Shown one piece after another: positions 51,570 to 63,121 of a stretch of 64,000 nt of DNA (position 1 is its first letter; each line of letters begins with the position of its first letter). The position numbers and the translations under genes are program-made. A model generated the notes under the pieces. The model saw only the letters and a program-made list of their open reading frames with translations. It was not told where the DNA came from and made no database searches. The DNA is from Aquilaria yunnanensis (taxonomy: Eukaryota; Streptophyta; Magnoliopsida; Malvales; Thymelaeaceae), in NCBI GenBank assembly GCA_039654915.1, contig CM077598.1, positions 78,892,041 to 78,956,040 of the forward strand. Direction: 5' to 3'.

Positions 51570-53878
51570 TATTATGACTCTCTAAGGCTCATTTGAGGAA
51601 GGTAAAGTAGTTAAAAATCTGGTTGGAACCTTAATCCAAGTTCACTTAGCAAGAATTAGTAAGTTAGGCAAAGTTCCAAAAGTTCCGTGAAGTTTAAGAC
51701 ACCGAATAGAGTTTAGGAGAAAAATGGTAATTTTGCATCTTAAAGAGTTGGGCAGAGTCCTGGGAGTTAAAAATGAGTTTTGAAAACCTAACTTTTTCCT
51801 TATACCTAAACTTAACTCAAATAAACAAGATTTGACCAAGGTTTGACTGGTTACTAGTTAAGAAACAGGGAATTTTTTGTAACTTTGCATAAACTTTGGT
51901 GGCTTGGTCTTAAAAGACATTTAAATGTTGGTAAAGTCAAGGGACGTTGCCATTTTCACTCCAAACATGAGTTCATCCTTCCTCTCTTGATTTCATTAAG
52001 AATTCTAGCTCAAAATTGAAAGATTTTGGTGAAATTTGAAGCTACCAATGGTACTTATGCATTGGGAAGCTTGATTCAAGTGAAATTTCATGTTTTTGGA
52101 GCTTGCAATCATGTTTCTAGCTATCCTCTATTTTTTATGTGAGGTAACTTATGTTTTAATGGTGAATTCTTGTTTATTTGATGATTGGGAGCTTGGGTTT
52201 TGGTTAGAAGTTTGAAAATTGGTGTTTTATGCCTTTGATTGCTTGGAACTTAGGTGTAACTTTGTGGAACTTAGTTTTTGTGGAAGAGTTGCATGGTTCT
52301 TTCTTGTGAGTTAAAGTTAAGGTAAGGGAGTTATGTTTTGAAGCTTGAGTTAGTGGGCAAAGTTGATCATGGTGGACTACTACTTTTGTAGAAATTGGAA
52401 TAATGTTACAATGCAACATAGGTAGGCTTGTGATAGTTGGTTGTGGTCTTTGCAACATGTTTTACACGTATGTAAAGTTAGAAGGCCATTGAAGCATGTT
52501 TGACATGTTTGGTAAGTCTACCAAGGTTGTAGCAGCAAAATTGGAAAATTTTGGGCATCATAGGTATTGGTGATGCATCGCAAATACTCGCGATGTGTCA
52601 CTAGTGCCATGAAAGTTCACAGCGGGTTAATAACTGTGGCATCACATCACCATAGTTTTGTTGGCCAAAATTTTCTATTTTTGCTAGATGATTCAAGGGG
52701 AGGCCTGAAAATTGTGCTTAGGGTACCTAGGGGTACTTTGAGGCTTCAAAAACTCCTCCAAGATCAAGGAGTCTTCTTGAGTTTTTGTGGTTTCTTCTAC
52801 CATAACAAGAAAACTAGTTTTTAAAGGCCACAGTCAAGTATCACTAGCTTGGGTGAAAGGCTTAGTACCATCAGTGAGTTAACCATGCCATCGGGCACGA
52901 GGTTATGAAGTGGAACCTTAGTGCACCTAGTGGGTCTTTATGGCCTAGTAAAAAAAAGTCCCACTATAGTGCCCTTATACAACATAAGCGAGTTTCAACT
53001 AGTGAACCATCACTGGTTAGGTTAGTAAGTTATGTTTGCTAGTAGGCAAGGCTCTGGCCTATAGTTTAAGGGCTAGGTTAAGGAAAAGTCCCAAGGACTA
53101 AAACCTATTCACATAAGTTTAGCCTCCAACTGAAAGAGCTCACAGTAGATTACATATGTTCACATATGTGTTGTCCATAGTAACGTTTCTTCTAGGTGAA
53201 GTGCCCTTACAAAGAATTCTTGAATTCTTACTCTCTAGTTATGTTGTGTAGATTCTGATGTTGTTGGGCCTGATAACTACTAAGGGTTGTCATGGTAGTC
53301 TGTTGTTGCAGGTACTTCACTTGAGAATCCTTATGATTCTAGTCTACTTGGTAACTTGTTGGTTAAGTAACAGTGCTAACTATAGTGTTATCTTGGCCAC
53401 AGAGCCTTGCAGCATGTCGACAGCACTTTTGTGACTTGTCATTGGCACTTACCTCCAAGGTGGGAGTTAGTTTAAGGAGATCTTAGTTGAGGACTGTAAA
53501 TATTGTACACCTAGTTGCCTCCTACATCTATATTTTGAGTCTTCGACTCTAGGGTTGCTCTTGGGTGAGGGGCATTAGTTAATTTCTTGTTGAATGCCCT
53601 CACATAGTTGTTATGTATAGTATTAACCATATAAATGTCAATTTTGTATGCTTTGGCTATTTGAACTTGTTTTCTCTGAAAAGTATTTTGGCCAAGTGAA
53701 TGGTTTGTTATTTCCATTTACTCTAGTCAAGGATTAAGAGCATGGATCTTGCATATTCTAGGTTAATCAATTAGTATGATGAAGTTTTAATTCATGCACA
53801 TATACAGCTAGCCAATTGCAACCATTATGAGGCCAGTTCTCACAGGCTTCCTAGGCAGGGTCGAGGATGGCCATGTTA
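51570..53878 (+). repeat. 5' LTR of decayed chromovirus
   Basis: 2309 bp, aligned with the reverse complement of 55787-58297 (for example AGCAAGAATTAGTAAG against AGCAAGAATTAAGAAG near the start, and GGTAATTTTGCA). At 52570-52650 it keeps a CpG-depleted version (TTGGTGATGCATCGC, GGCATCACATCACC) of the palindromic array in the young LTR. Confidence 0.75.
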
Positions 53879-53883
53879 GTTTT

Positions 53884-53894
53884 TGGTATCAGAG
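53884..53894 (+). other. Primer-binding site of decayed chromovirus
   Basis: TGGTATCAGAG(T), complementary to initiator tRNA-Met with the final C changed to T, five bases after the LTR end. Matches the PBS of the intact element at 63103. Confidence 0.75.
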
Positions 53895-54012
53895 TTAAGC
53901 TTAAGTTATAGATATTGGAGGCTAAGTCTGAGATCTAGTTTAAAGTCCATGTGCTAGGATAGTTAGTTCTAACCAACATCTATGGAATGTCATTTGGCTT
54001 TATTTGCAGGTT

Positions 54013-54815
54013 GTTATGGTTGCCACTGGGTCAGGAGCTTCGAGAGGAGCTAGGGAACCTAGTGAAGGTTCTAGCAACCTAGTTGTGCAAGGTTGGATGA
54101 AGTATCCGGGTTGCTTTAGGGGATGACTTAGACTTTGATGCAAATGGCACAGGGGATGATTGCTATCATGATTCAGTTGTTCCAAGACCAAGAGGACAAG
54201 GAAGTTGTCCAAGAGGAAAATGACGAGTGGAATGAATCATCCCAAGGTCATGAGAGGCATGTTGAGCATCAGCAAGTGCTTAGGGCCCATGAAAAAAAAT
54301 AACATGGTTATAAGCATAAAGAGGAGCCAGAGGTTATAAAAGTTCCAAGGAAGGGAGAAACCCCGCATCAAATAAGGTTGCTTGAGAAGTTCAAGAGTGT
54401 TGACCCACCAAATTTTGATGGGTTAGGTGACCCTGATCGAGCAAAAGATTGGTTATCCAAAATTAATCTACTGTTCACTTGTGGAGGCTATGAGTCAGAG
54501 CAAAGAATGGCCTTAGTACCTTTCTTTCTGAGAGATGGGGCTAGTCTTTGGTGGGATGACATGATGGAGATGTTGGGGGAGAGTAATGGCACTCGACCTC
54601 AACACTAGAAAATTGTGCTCAAGTGGTTGGACTTGGAGAGGAAGTTTTGACAGGAATGCATCAATGAAGCTGCATAGGATCAAAAGAGGATCAAGTTTGA
54701 GAATTTGGTTCAGGGATAAATGTTAGTAAGGGAGTATGAGCAGTGCTACAATTCACTCACTCAGTAAGCTCCATATATAGGCAGTAATGATGAGTTGAAG
54801 GCCAAGAAGTTCTTT
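54013..54815 (+). pseudogene. Chromovirus gag relic
   Basis: The plus strand reads VMVATGSGASRGAREPSEGS at the start (intact copy: [20 protein letters not shown]). After an eroded glutamine/glutamate-rich linker it gives DPDRAKDWLSKINLLFTCGG and FFLRDGASLWWDDMMEMLGE in one 76-codon open stretch (54378-54608), then REYEQCYNSL and NDELKAKKF. It is cut at about 54815 where LTR sequence begins abruptly. At least six stops. Confidence 0.85.
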
Positions 54816-54819
54816 GAAG

Positions 54820-55477
54820 AATTTTTGAATTCTCACTCCTTAGTATGTTGTGTAGATTCTGACATTGTTGGGCCAGATAATCGCTAACAGTAGTCATGGT
54901 AGTCTATTGTTGGAAGTAGTTCACTTAGAAATCCTTGTGATTCTAGTCTACTTAGTTACTTGTTGGTTAAGTAACAGTGCTAACTATGGTGTTTCCTTGG
55001 CTGCAAAGCCTAGCAGCACATGCACAGGACTTTTGTGAGTCGCCACTAGGTCTTGTCTCAAAGGTGGGAGTTAGTTTAAGAAGATCTCAATTGAGGCTTG
55101 TATATATTGTACACCTAGTTGACTCCCATGTCTATATCTTGGGTCTTAGACTGTAAGGTTGTTCTTGGGTAAGGAGCATTAGTCTACTTCTTGTTGAATA
55201 CCCTCACATAATTGTTATGTGTAGTATTAATCATATAAATGTTGAATGCTTTGGCTATTTGAACTTGCTTTCTATGAAAAGGTTTTTGGCCAAGTGAATT
55301 TTTTTATGATTTCCATTTACTTTAGTCAAAGTATAAAAGCATGCAGCCTGCATTTTCCAGGTTAATCAATCAGTATCATGAAGTTTTATTTTGCGCACAA
55401 ATACATCTAGCCAATTCCAACCACCACGAGGCCAATTCTCATAGGCTTCCTGAGTAGAGCTTGGGGTGGGCATGTCA
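54820..55477 (+). repeat. Truncated 3' LTR of decayed chromovirus
   Basis: About 658 bp corresponding to the last part of the 5' LTR (53215-53878): both share GAATTCT-ACTC, GGTCATGGTAGTCT-like and GAGTTAGTTTAAG blocks. Ends GGCATGTCA then the target duplication. The 5' two thirds of this LTR and all of pol are missing. Confidence 0.75.
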
Positions 55478-55680
55478 TTAACGTTTCTTTCCTGAATGCC
55501 TTTTAAAGGCCCAAGGGCAAGGCTTCCTCTTGGTCTAGGGATAAGTACCTCTGTGAGCTCGATGGCCCAGCTGAAGAAGAAGATACCAAGAAGGAGGAGG
55601 AGGAGCATGAAGAAGAGGAAAATGATGAAGATAAAGAGATAGAAGGAAACAACATAGGCCAGGACCCTTGAATTCATTAT
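55478..55680 (+). pseudogene. Third Tat antisense gene, C-terminal part
   Basis: After the chromovirus: FLNAF, then a shifted frame with KASSWSRDKY, and an acidic tail (LDGPAEEEDTKKEEEEHEEE) to a TGA near 55671. This parallels the outer copy (ALDIPKGPSW ... AEEDDTEGEEAEDAEE). The stretch 55681-55786 that follows is T-rich and matches the start of the antisense gene's 3' region. Confidence 0.65.
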
Positions 55681-56612
55681 TCCTTCGCGCCAGCAATTCT
55701 TCTCTTCTTATTTCGCTTTCTTTTTTTCTTTTTTGTTTTGGTATCTTACTTTGCACCTCTTTCAGCCAATGGTCAACTATCTGATATGACACGATCCCCG
55801 TGCCCCTGCCCGGGATACCCTGTGAGCGTTTGTCTCACGGTGGATTGTAATTGGCTAGCTGGTTATGTGTGTGGATTAAATCCAATGCTACTAGTTGATT
55901 AACCTAGAAATGCAATATGTATGCACTTATGCTTTGACTTGGTTTATTAAAACCATAAAACATTTAATCATTTAGACATTTAGCCGGCTAGTAAAATTCT
56001 ATATAAATAAATACAAAAGGCCAAAGCATATCAAAATCAACCTTTGAGTGATTAACTACACATACACCGCTCGTGAAAGCATTTATACATAAGTAACTAA
56101 TGCTCTCACCCAGAGAACAATCCCCTGAGTCAAGGACTCTTTATAACATAAATACTGGAGGCAAAATAAAGTACTGTATCAAAATACAAGACTTTGCTGA
56201 GATCTTTTACCCTAGCTCCCACTTTGGACTCCTGTCCCAGTGGCGAGTCTCACAAGTCCTGTGCCAAGTGCTACTAGGCTCTGCAGCCAAAGGAAGAAGC
56301 AAGTTAGTACCACAGCCTGACCAACAGACCAATTAAACACTTAAGCAGGCTAGAAACTTAAAGTTTCTCAACTACCGTACCTTTACAGACAAAAAGGTAC
56401 TACCGTGATAATCCTCAGTGATTATCCGGTCCTGCTACTCCAGACTCTGCATAACAAACAGGGAGTGAGAATTCAACATTCTCAGTAAGGGTCTTCGATG
56501 TACCTGCAAGAAAAATTACTAGGACTCTGGCTGCGAGCTCACACAGCATGAGGGTACTAGTCATATATATATATACTAGGCCGGTAGACCTCTCCTCAAG
56601 TAGTCCTCTGTA

Positions 56613-56730
56613 TCAGGCCAAGTGCAATCACTTAGCAACCTGACACATATACAGGCCAAGCGCCATCACTTAGCAACCTGACATATAGGCCAAGCGCTAT
56701 CACTTAGCAACCTATCATATGGCTCAAGGG
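56613..56730. repeat. Three-copy tandem repeat in chromovirus LTR
   Basis: Units of about 36-40 bp, CAGGCCAAGYGCMATCACTT then AGCAACCTGACAYATA, near 56613, 56652 and 56687. Two of the three are seen again in the partial right LTR (63948-64000). Confidence 0.85.
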
Positions 56731-57140
56731 AGAACCTTAGCAAGCCTCATTCAAACATAGAACCTCTCACCTAATTGTTATGCAGGGGAATTTATGATGG
56801 GACTTGTAGACTAGGCCGCAGGGCCTCTTTGATGTAAACTAGATGAACAAGGTTTCGCCTCGGGGCCTCGTGGCTACCGCACGGCTAGGCCGACGAGGGT
56901 TCTAAACCTCTCACCTGAGCTATTGATAGCTAATTAAGTTCAATTGCAACATTTGTTTCCTTACTTGTTGCCTAAGCAACTTACTTACCTCAAACAGTTC
57001 AAGAAAACTCATACTTCCGGTGGGACTTTCGGAAGTCTCGGAGTACCATCGGGATCCTCGGACCCTTAGGCACGTTCCGAACCTTCCGTAGTCTCGGTCG
57101 GGTCAACGCAGCAAAAAGTCAAACCCTCCATTTTTAGGTG

Positions 57141-57267
57141 TTGGCGCCGCGTCGCCAAAGGCAAAAAGGAATTGGCGACGCGTCGCCGACGAGCAGACGC
57201 TCTGTGAAGAAAAATTGAATTGGCGACGCGTCGCCAATTTTCGGGCCAATTGGCGCCACGTCGCCAA
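57141..57267. repeat. Array of four CpG-rich palindromes in chromovirus LTR
   Basis: Four 18-bp units: 57141-57158, 57172-57189, 57220-57237 and 57250-57267. The third is a perfect palindrome (TTGGCGACGCGTCGCCAA); the others differ by one or two bases. Spacing is irregular (13, 30 and 12 bp). Each unit holds three to four CpGs in otherwise AT-rich surroundings. Confidence 0.9.
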
Positions 57268-58254
57268 TTCTGCAGAAATGCAGAATTTGGCCGATTGCTG
57301 CTACGAACTTTGGCAACCAAATACATATAGCAAACATGCATCAAAAGTTACCAAATTTCATACACATGAAGTACATGTTGCAAGGAACAAAACCAACTAT
57401 CAAAGCCAAACTATGATGCATTAGAAGCATCAAACCAATCCTTCGAATTTAGCTAGTCCATCATAATTCCCAAAACGTTTCTTCATACCATACCCAAAAA
57501 TTACTCAACTTTCTCAATCCATTTCAATCCAAAAGCAATCCAACAACTTAAAAACACTTTCTCCCTTACCTTAACACCAAGAACAAGCAAGAATTCGAAC
57601 CCTTCCTCTTCCAAACAAGCTTCCAAAGTTCTACACAATTTCAAACCAAAACAAAGCTCCTAAACATCAAAAACACCTCTTCCAACCAAAACCCAAGCTT
57701 CCAATCAATCAAATAACATGAATTCAATCAAGAACATGAATCATACCTCGTTCAAAAACAGGGGATGGAGAAAAACACTCTTCCACGCCTCAAAAACATG
57801 GATTCAAGCTTGAAAATCACTTCTCCAAGCTTGAACACTTCAAACCACACCTTTTGGCACCAAAAGCTTTTGATTCCAAGCTTAATTTGAGAGAGAAATG
57901 GAGTTGAGAAGCTGGAAAACGGGTTATGGAGCTCCAAACCCTTCTTCCCTCTTCTTAAACCCCACTTAACCCCTCAAACCACCAAGGTTTCAAGTTTTGT
58001 GCAATTAGGTCCCCCATCTTTGTAACTTAACAGTTCTTGATTAAATTCTTGTCTATTTGTTGAGTTTGAGTTAAGGTTAAAAGTTAAGTTCTAAAAATTC
58101 ATTTTAAAACACTCGGGACTCGTCCCGGCCACTCAGGGTGCAAAATTACCATTTTGCCCCTGAACTTAGTTCAGAGCTTTATTCTTGTCGGAACTTAGTG
58201 AACTTTGGCAAACTTCTTAATTCTTGCTAGGCAAACTCAAATTAAACTTCTAAA

Positions 58255-60153
58255 CTAAATTCTAAAATCCTTACCTCCCTCTAGAAGGGCCGTAACATTC
58301 TCCCCTCCTTCTGGAATTTGGTCCCCCAAATTCCGTTGCAACTCTGGAAAAACACCAGGATATCTTTTCAGCATATCCTGCTCTGTCTCCCAGGTAGCTT
58401 CCTCCTCACTATGGTTAGACCAAAGGATCTTAACCATCGGAATCCACTTAGTCCGCAGTTTCTTGACTTGCCCATCCAAGATCTGAACTGGTTTCTCTTC
58501 ATAAGTCAAGTCCTCCTGAATGGGTATCACTGAAGGATTTACTACCTGTCCGGGCTCAACTGTGCACTTCCTGAGTAAACTAACGTGAAACACGTTATGC
58601 ACTTGAGAAAGGTTAGGCGGTAAAGCCAACCGATAAGCAACTTTCCCAACTTTCTCTAACACTTCATAAGGTCCAATGAACCTTGGAGCTAACTTGCCCC
58701 TTTGTCCAAAACGACTAACTCCTCTCATGGGCGACACTTTCAGAAGTACTTTGTCACCAACCTCAAAACTCAATTCCCTTCTTCTTCTGTTTGCATACTT
58801 AGTCTGTCTGTCATTAGCTGTCTTGATTCTCTGCTGAATCAACTTAATCTTAGCTGTAGTGTCAGCTATGATCTCAGGTCCAATAACCACTCTGTCTGTT
58901 GGATCTGCCCAACAATGAGGTGTCATACATCGTCTCCCATACAAAGCTTCATAGGGCGCCATTCCAATAACAGATTGATGACTGTTATTATAGGCAAACT
59001 CAATCAGTGGTAAGTGCTGATCCCAATCACCTCTGAAATCAATGACACACATGCGTAGCATGTCCTCCAAAGTCTGAATCACCCTCTCTGACTGTCCGTC
59101 AGTCTGCGGATGAAAAGCAGTACTGAGGCTAACTTTACTGCCCAATGCTTCCTGAAAAGCATTCCAAAACCGTGATGTAAATCGTGGATCTCTGTCTGAT
59201 ATGATCTGATCCGGTATCCCATGGAGTCTCACAATCTCCCTGAGATATAACTGAGCCAACCTCTCCAATGTATAGGTGACTCTGATCGGTATAAAGTGTG
59301 CCGACTTCGTCAATCTGTCAACCACTACCCAAATAGCATCATGTTGATTCCGGGTGGTCGGTAACCCCACTAGGAAATCCATAGTAACGGATCCCCACTT
59401 CCTCACTGGTAGAGATAAACTCTGAAGTGTGCCTGCTGGTTTCTGGTGTTCAGCTTTCACCACCTGACATGTCAAACACTTTGCCACATGTCCTCGTACA
59501 TCTCTCTTCAGTCCTGGCCACCAAAAATGTGTCTTCAGATCTTGATACATCTTACTAACACCAGGATGAATACTCAATGTGCTGCTATGTGCCTCCTGTA
59601 GGACTTGCTGTCTAAGTCCCTCAACATTCGACACATAGAGTCGATCACCATAATGCAGTATTCCATCTTTGTACTTGAACTCTTTCTTCAAAGCACCAGT
59701 CTTAACTTCACCTGAAATCTTCTTCAACAATGGATCTTTCAACTGAGCTTCTCTGACTCTGGTTAACCAAGCCGTCTGAATCTCCAAAACGTAGACTAAG
59801 GATTTTTCTCGACTTTGCCATAATTCATGCAAAGCTAAGAAACAATCCTTCAATGCTCCTTCTGAAGAATCTGTAGCCTGATCCTTGGACAAGATCACTC
59901 CTGTGTACTTCCGGCTCAAAGCATCTGCTACCACGTTCCCTTTACCAGCACAATACTCGATCGAACAATCATAGTCTTTAATGTACTCAATCCATCGCCG
60001 CTGTCTCATGTTCAGATCCTTCTGAGTAAACAAATACTTCAAACTCTTGTGATCAGTGAAGATTCTGAACGATCTTCCCATCAAATAATGTCTCCATAAT
60101 TTTAGTGCAAAGATCACTGCTGCAAGCTCAAGATCATGAACAGGGTAGTTCAA
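58255..60153 (-). CDS. pol: Chromovirus pol C-terminal: RNase H end, integrase, chromodomain
   Basis: 632 codons in frame with 60193-62991 after the TAG. Starts with the RNase H end ([31 protein letters not shown]). Integrase: [20 protein letters not shown] with CLTCQ (zinc site), [23 protein letters not shown] and [20 protein letters not shown] (D, D, E). [16 protein letters not shown]. Chromodomain at the C-terminus: [38 protein letters not shown] and MLKRYPGVF. Chromodomains guide integration to particular chromatin in this group. The frame ends within the 3' LTR. Confidence 0.93.
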   Translation of the reverse strand: MNYPVHDLELAAVIFALKLWRHYLMGRSFRIFTDHKSLKYLFTQKDLNMRQRRWIEYIKDYDCSIEYCAGKGNVVADALSRKYTGVILSKDQATDSSEGALKDCFLALHELWQSREKSLVYVLEIQTAWLTRVREAQLKDPLLKKISGEVKTGALKKEFKYKDGILHYGDRLYVSNVEGLRQQVLQEAHSSTLSIHPGVSKMYQDLKTHFWWPGLKRDVRGHVAKCLTCQVVKAEHQKPAGTLQSLSLPVRKWGSVTMDFLVGLPTTRNQHDAIWVVVDRLTKSAHFIPIRVTYTLERLAQLYLREIVRLHGIPDQIISDRDPRFTSRFWNAFQEALGSKVSLSTAFHPQTDGQSERVIQTLEDMLRMCVIDFRGDWDQHLPLIEFAYNNSHQSVIGMAPYEALYGRRCMTPHCWADPTDRVVIGPEIIADTTAKIKLIQQRIKTANDRQTKYANRRRRELSFEVGDKVLLKVSPMRGVSRFGQRGKLAPRFIGPYEVLEKVGKVAYRLALPPNLSQVHNVFHVSLLRKCTVEPGQVVNPSVIPIQEDLTYEEKPVQILDGQVKKLRTKWIPMVKILWSNHSEEEATWETEQDMLKRYPGVFPELQRNLGDQIPEGGENVTALLEGGKDFRI

Positions 60154-60192
60154 CTCATTAGGCCTCAGCTGTCTCGAACCATAAGCAATTAC

Positions 60193-62991
60193 CTAACTGT
60201 CCTGATGTAGAACACAACCCAAACCTGAACCTGACGCATCAGTATAAACTGTAAAGGCTCTGTCCGGGTCTGGTAATACAAGTATGGGTGCACTGGTCAA
60301 CTTTTCCTTCAGCTTCATGTAGGCTTCTTCACACTTCGGTGTCCACTCAAATTTCTGAGCTTTCCTGGTCAATGCTGTCAACGGCGTAGCTATCACAGAG
60401 AATTTCTCTATGAAGCGTCTGTAGTAACCTGCTAGACCCAAGAAACTCCTGACCTCTGTAACTGTAGTCGGTCTCTTCCAATCAACCACTGCTTGAACCT
60501 TTTCAGGATCAACTGACAAACCTTGAGCACTGATAATATGCCCCAAAAACTGAATCCTCTCGGACCAAAACTCACACTTAGAAAATTTTGCATAGTACTG
60601 ATTATCCTTCAGCACTTGCAAAACCGTTCTAAGGTGCTCCTCATGCTCCGCTGTAGACTGTGAATAGATCAGAATATCATCAATGAAGACCTCAACAAAC
60701 TGATCCAGAAATGGCTTAAAGATCCGATTCATAGCTTCCATAAACACTGCTGGAGCATTAGTCACACCAAAAGGCATAACCGTATACTCATAATGCCCGT
60801 ACCTTGTCCTGAAGGCAGTCTTCGGAATGTCTTCCTCCTTAACTCTGATCTGAAAATACCCAGACCGAAGATCAATCCTGGAAAACACTCTCGCTCCTCT
60901 GAGTCTGTCAAACAAATCATCGATTCTAGGAAGTGGATACTTATTCTTAACTGTCACTGCATTCAACTTCCTGTAATCGATGCACAACCTGAAAGTTCCA
61001 TCCTTCTTCTTCACAAATAATACTGGAGCTCCCCACGGTGATACACTCGGTCTTATGAAACCTTTCCCTAGCAGTTCCTCCAACTGCTTCTTCAACTCAT
61101 CCATCTCAGGAGCCGACATCCTATAAGGTGGTACTGAAATAGGCTCAACCCCTGGTTGCAGATGGATAGCAAACTCAGTATCCCTCCTAGGTGGTAACCC
61201 AGGTAACTCCACTGGAAACACCTCAGGAAACTGATTAGCTACAGGAATGCTCCCCAACTCATCCTCTATAGCTACTCCATTCAACGAGTAATACTCCTCT
61301 TCACCCACTACAGGGATGGTATCTACAAGTCTAAGATGTAAACTCTTAGCACTAGATGCCAACCCTCCTGTGCAAGTCACTCTAGCTCCTTGAGCATCAG
61401 TGATGTCAACTGAGTGATTCGCACAGTTAATTCGTGCCTTGTGCTTACTCAACCAATCCATTCCCAGCACCAGGTCATATGATTTCAACTCAATCACCCA
61501 CAACTCACAACAAAAATCATGATCACCTAACTGCAAAGGATACCTAGTAACCACTTCATTGGTCACAATAAAACCTCTCCCTGCAGTCCTGATGAGTCTC
61601 AACTCACCCGCAATTTCACGCTGTAAACTATGCTTATCTACCAAGGCAGAAGATATCACTGAAAGAGTAGCTCCCGTATCGAAAAGCACTCTAACACTAC
61701 TGCTCAGAAAAGTAAAATTACCTCGTACAGCTGGCGGTTCTCTGGCCGCCTGGTTCGTCAAAGCGAAGACTCTTGGGTTCACTGCTGCAGCAACTACTCC
61801 AGGCCGGTTCCCAATAGCAAGCGGTACTGGAGGTAGAACCCGAGATGGACCTGTAACTGAACGAACTCTTGGGCAGTCCCTGGCCCAATGCCCTCTCTGA
61901 CCACAGACATTACAAATATCTGTGCCCAGTGTACATGGTCTTCCACCATGGAACCGTCTGCACCTAGGACACACACCTGTCCTCCTCCTCTTAGATGGAT
62001 CCTGGTTCCCTACCATTGGTCGCTTTCCAGCACTTTTCCCCAAATTAGATGGCCCAGCTTCCACCTTTTTCACAGGTGCCCTGGAATCCTCGAATTCCCT
62101 TTCCAATGCCAATGCCTTCTGAACCATCTGGCGATAACTCCTGATATCAACTGTCGCCATATACCTCCTGAAAATAGGCTTCAGGCCCTGGGAAAACTTC
62201 TTGGCTTTCAGCTCATCATTACCCAACATATATGGAGCATATCGGATAAGTGAATTGTATCGCTGCTCATACTCTCGTACTGACATCTCTCCCTGTGTCA
62301 GATTCTCAAACTGGATCCTCCTCTGATCCTGTGCAGCTTCACTGATATACTCCTGTCTAAACTTCTTCTCGAAGTCTGACCACTTGAGCACCTTTTTCTT
62401 GTGCTCTGGACGAGTGCCATTACTCTCCCTCAATAACTCCATCACATCGTCCCACCAAAGACTGGCTCTCCCTCTCAGAAAGAAAGGTACTAGAACCATC
62501 CTCTGCTCTGTCTCATAACCACCACAAGTAAAGAGTCTGTTCATAACAGACAACCAATCCTCTGCTCTATCAGGATCTCCTGTCCCGTCAAAGCTAGGTG
62601 GATCAACTGTCTTAAACTTTTCCAGCAACCTCATCTGATGTGGAGTGTCTCCCCTCCTTGGAGCCTCCATCATCTCTGGTTCCTCAACCTCCTCAAGAAC
62701 TTGATTTCTGGGTTCCTGAGCTCTAGGCACTTGCTGTTGCTCAGCATGCCTTTCCTGTTCCTGTTGTGGCTCAACTTCCTCCTGGGCAACACCTCTGTCC
62801 CCATAATCTCTGAACATCTCTGTTACAAGAGTGTTCATACCCTGTGCCACCTGAGACATAGTCTCAGTCAAACCCTGTAGCACTCTGGATATCTCATCCA
62901 ACCTCGCCACAACTGGGTCACTAGAACCTTCACCAGGTTCCCTAGTCCCCCTCGTAGTTCCAGACCTCGTATCAACCATAATAACCTGCAA
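60193..62991 (-). CDS. gag-pol: Chromovirus gag-pro-RT polyprotein, N-terminal part
   Basis: 932 codons ending in an in-frame TAG (60193-60195) that interrupts the RNase H between LHQDS and VIAYGSRQL; most likely a mutated Gln (CAG) or Lys codon. The likely start is the Met of [11 protein letters not shown] at 62979. Gag: Q/E-rich head, capsid with [16 protein letters not shown] and [18 protein letters not shown], then [14 protein letters not shown] (CCHC) preceded by an extra Cys/His cluster ([13 protein letters not shown]). Protease: [13 protein letters not shown] and [54 protein letters not shown]. RNase [16 protein letters not shown]. One nonsense codon is the only visible coding defect. 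Confidence 0.94.
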   Translation of the reverse strand: MQVIMVDTRSGTTRGTREPGEGSSDPVVARLDEISRVLQGLTETMSQVAQGMNTLVTEMFRDYGDRGVAQEEVEPQQEQERHAEQQQVPRAQEPRNQVLEEVEEPEMMEAPRRGDTPHQMRLLEKFKTVDPPSFDGTGDPDRAEDWLSVMNRLFTCGGYETEQRMVLVPFFLRGRASLWWDDVMELLRESNGTRPEHKKKVLKWSDFEKKFRQEYISEAAQDQRRIQFENLTQGEMSVREYEQRYNSLIRYAPYMLGNDELKAKKFSQGLKPIFRRYMATVDIRSYRQMVQKALALEREFEDSRAPVKKVEAGPSNLGKSAGKRPMVGNQDPSKRRRTGVCPRCRRFHGGRPCTLGTDICNVCGQRGHWARDCPRVRSVTGPSRVLPPVPLAIGNRPGVVAAAVNPRVFALTNQAAREPPAVRGNFTFLSSSVRVLFDTGATLSVISSALVDKHSLQREIAGELRLIRTAGRGFIVTNEVVTRYPLQLGDHDFCCELWVIELKSYDLVLGMDWLSKHKARINCANHSVDITDAQGARVTCTGGLASSAKSLHLRLVDTIPVVGEEEYYSLNGVAIEDELGSIPVANQFPEVFPVELPGLPPRRDTEFAIHLQPGVEPISVPPYRMSAPEMDELKKQLEELLGKGFIRPSVSPWGAPVLFVKKKDGTFRLCIDYRKLNAVTVKNKYPLPRIDDLFDRLRGARVFSRIDLRSGYFQIRVKEEDIPKTAFRTRYGHYEYTVMPFGVTNAPAVFMEAMNRIFKPFLDQFVEVFIDDILIYSQSTAEHEEHLRTVLQVLKDNQYYAKFSKCEFWSERIQFLGHIISAQGLSVDPEKVQAVVDWKRPTTVTEVRSFLGLAGYYRRFIEKFSVIATPLTALTRKAQKFEWTPKCEEAYMKLKEKLTSAPILVLPDPDRAFTVYTDASGSGLGCVLHQDS

Positions 62992-63102
62992 CCACAGCCA
63001 GACAACATTTCCCCAGATGTTGGTCAGTACTAACTTCCTAGCACTTGGACTTTACTACTAGATCTCAGTCTAAGCCTCCAATATCTATGAAATAAACCCT
63101 TA

Positions 63103-63114
63103 GCTCTGATACCA
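63103..63114 (-). other. Primer-binding site of young chromovirus
   Basis: The minus strand reads TGGTATCAGAGC, initiator tRNA-Met type, seven bases inside the 5' LTR end. Confirms minus orientation. Confidence 0.9.
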
Positions 63115-63121
63115 AGAACAC

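Larger units (their letters stand above)
51570..55477 (+). mobile_element. Decayed chromovirus (Tekay-like gypsy) element, internally deleted
   Basis: Plus-oriented relative of the element at 55787. 5' LTR 51570-53878, PBS, gag start, then directly a truncated 3' LTR (54820-55477). Target duplication TTGAC (51565-51569) and TTAAC (55478-55482), one mismatch. Joining across it restores the antisense gene frame (HLD then VSFLNA), as in FPDLDLSFLEGL of the inner copy. The pol region has been lost, leaving a 3.9-kb remnant. Terminal TG/CA are mutated at some ends (TA...TTA in the first LTR). Confidence 0.8.
55787..58297 (-). repeat. 3' LTR of young chromovirus
   Basis: 2511 bp, plus strand TGACACGATCC...GGCCGTAACA; followed by TTCTCCCCTCCTTCTGG (minus strand purine tract AAGGAGGGGAGAA). 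Contains a three-copy tandem repeat (56613-56730) and four CpG-rich palindromes (57141-57267). The end of the polyprotein frame runs 43 bases into this LTR. Confidence 0.93.
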
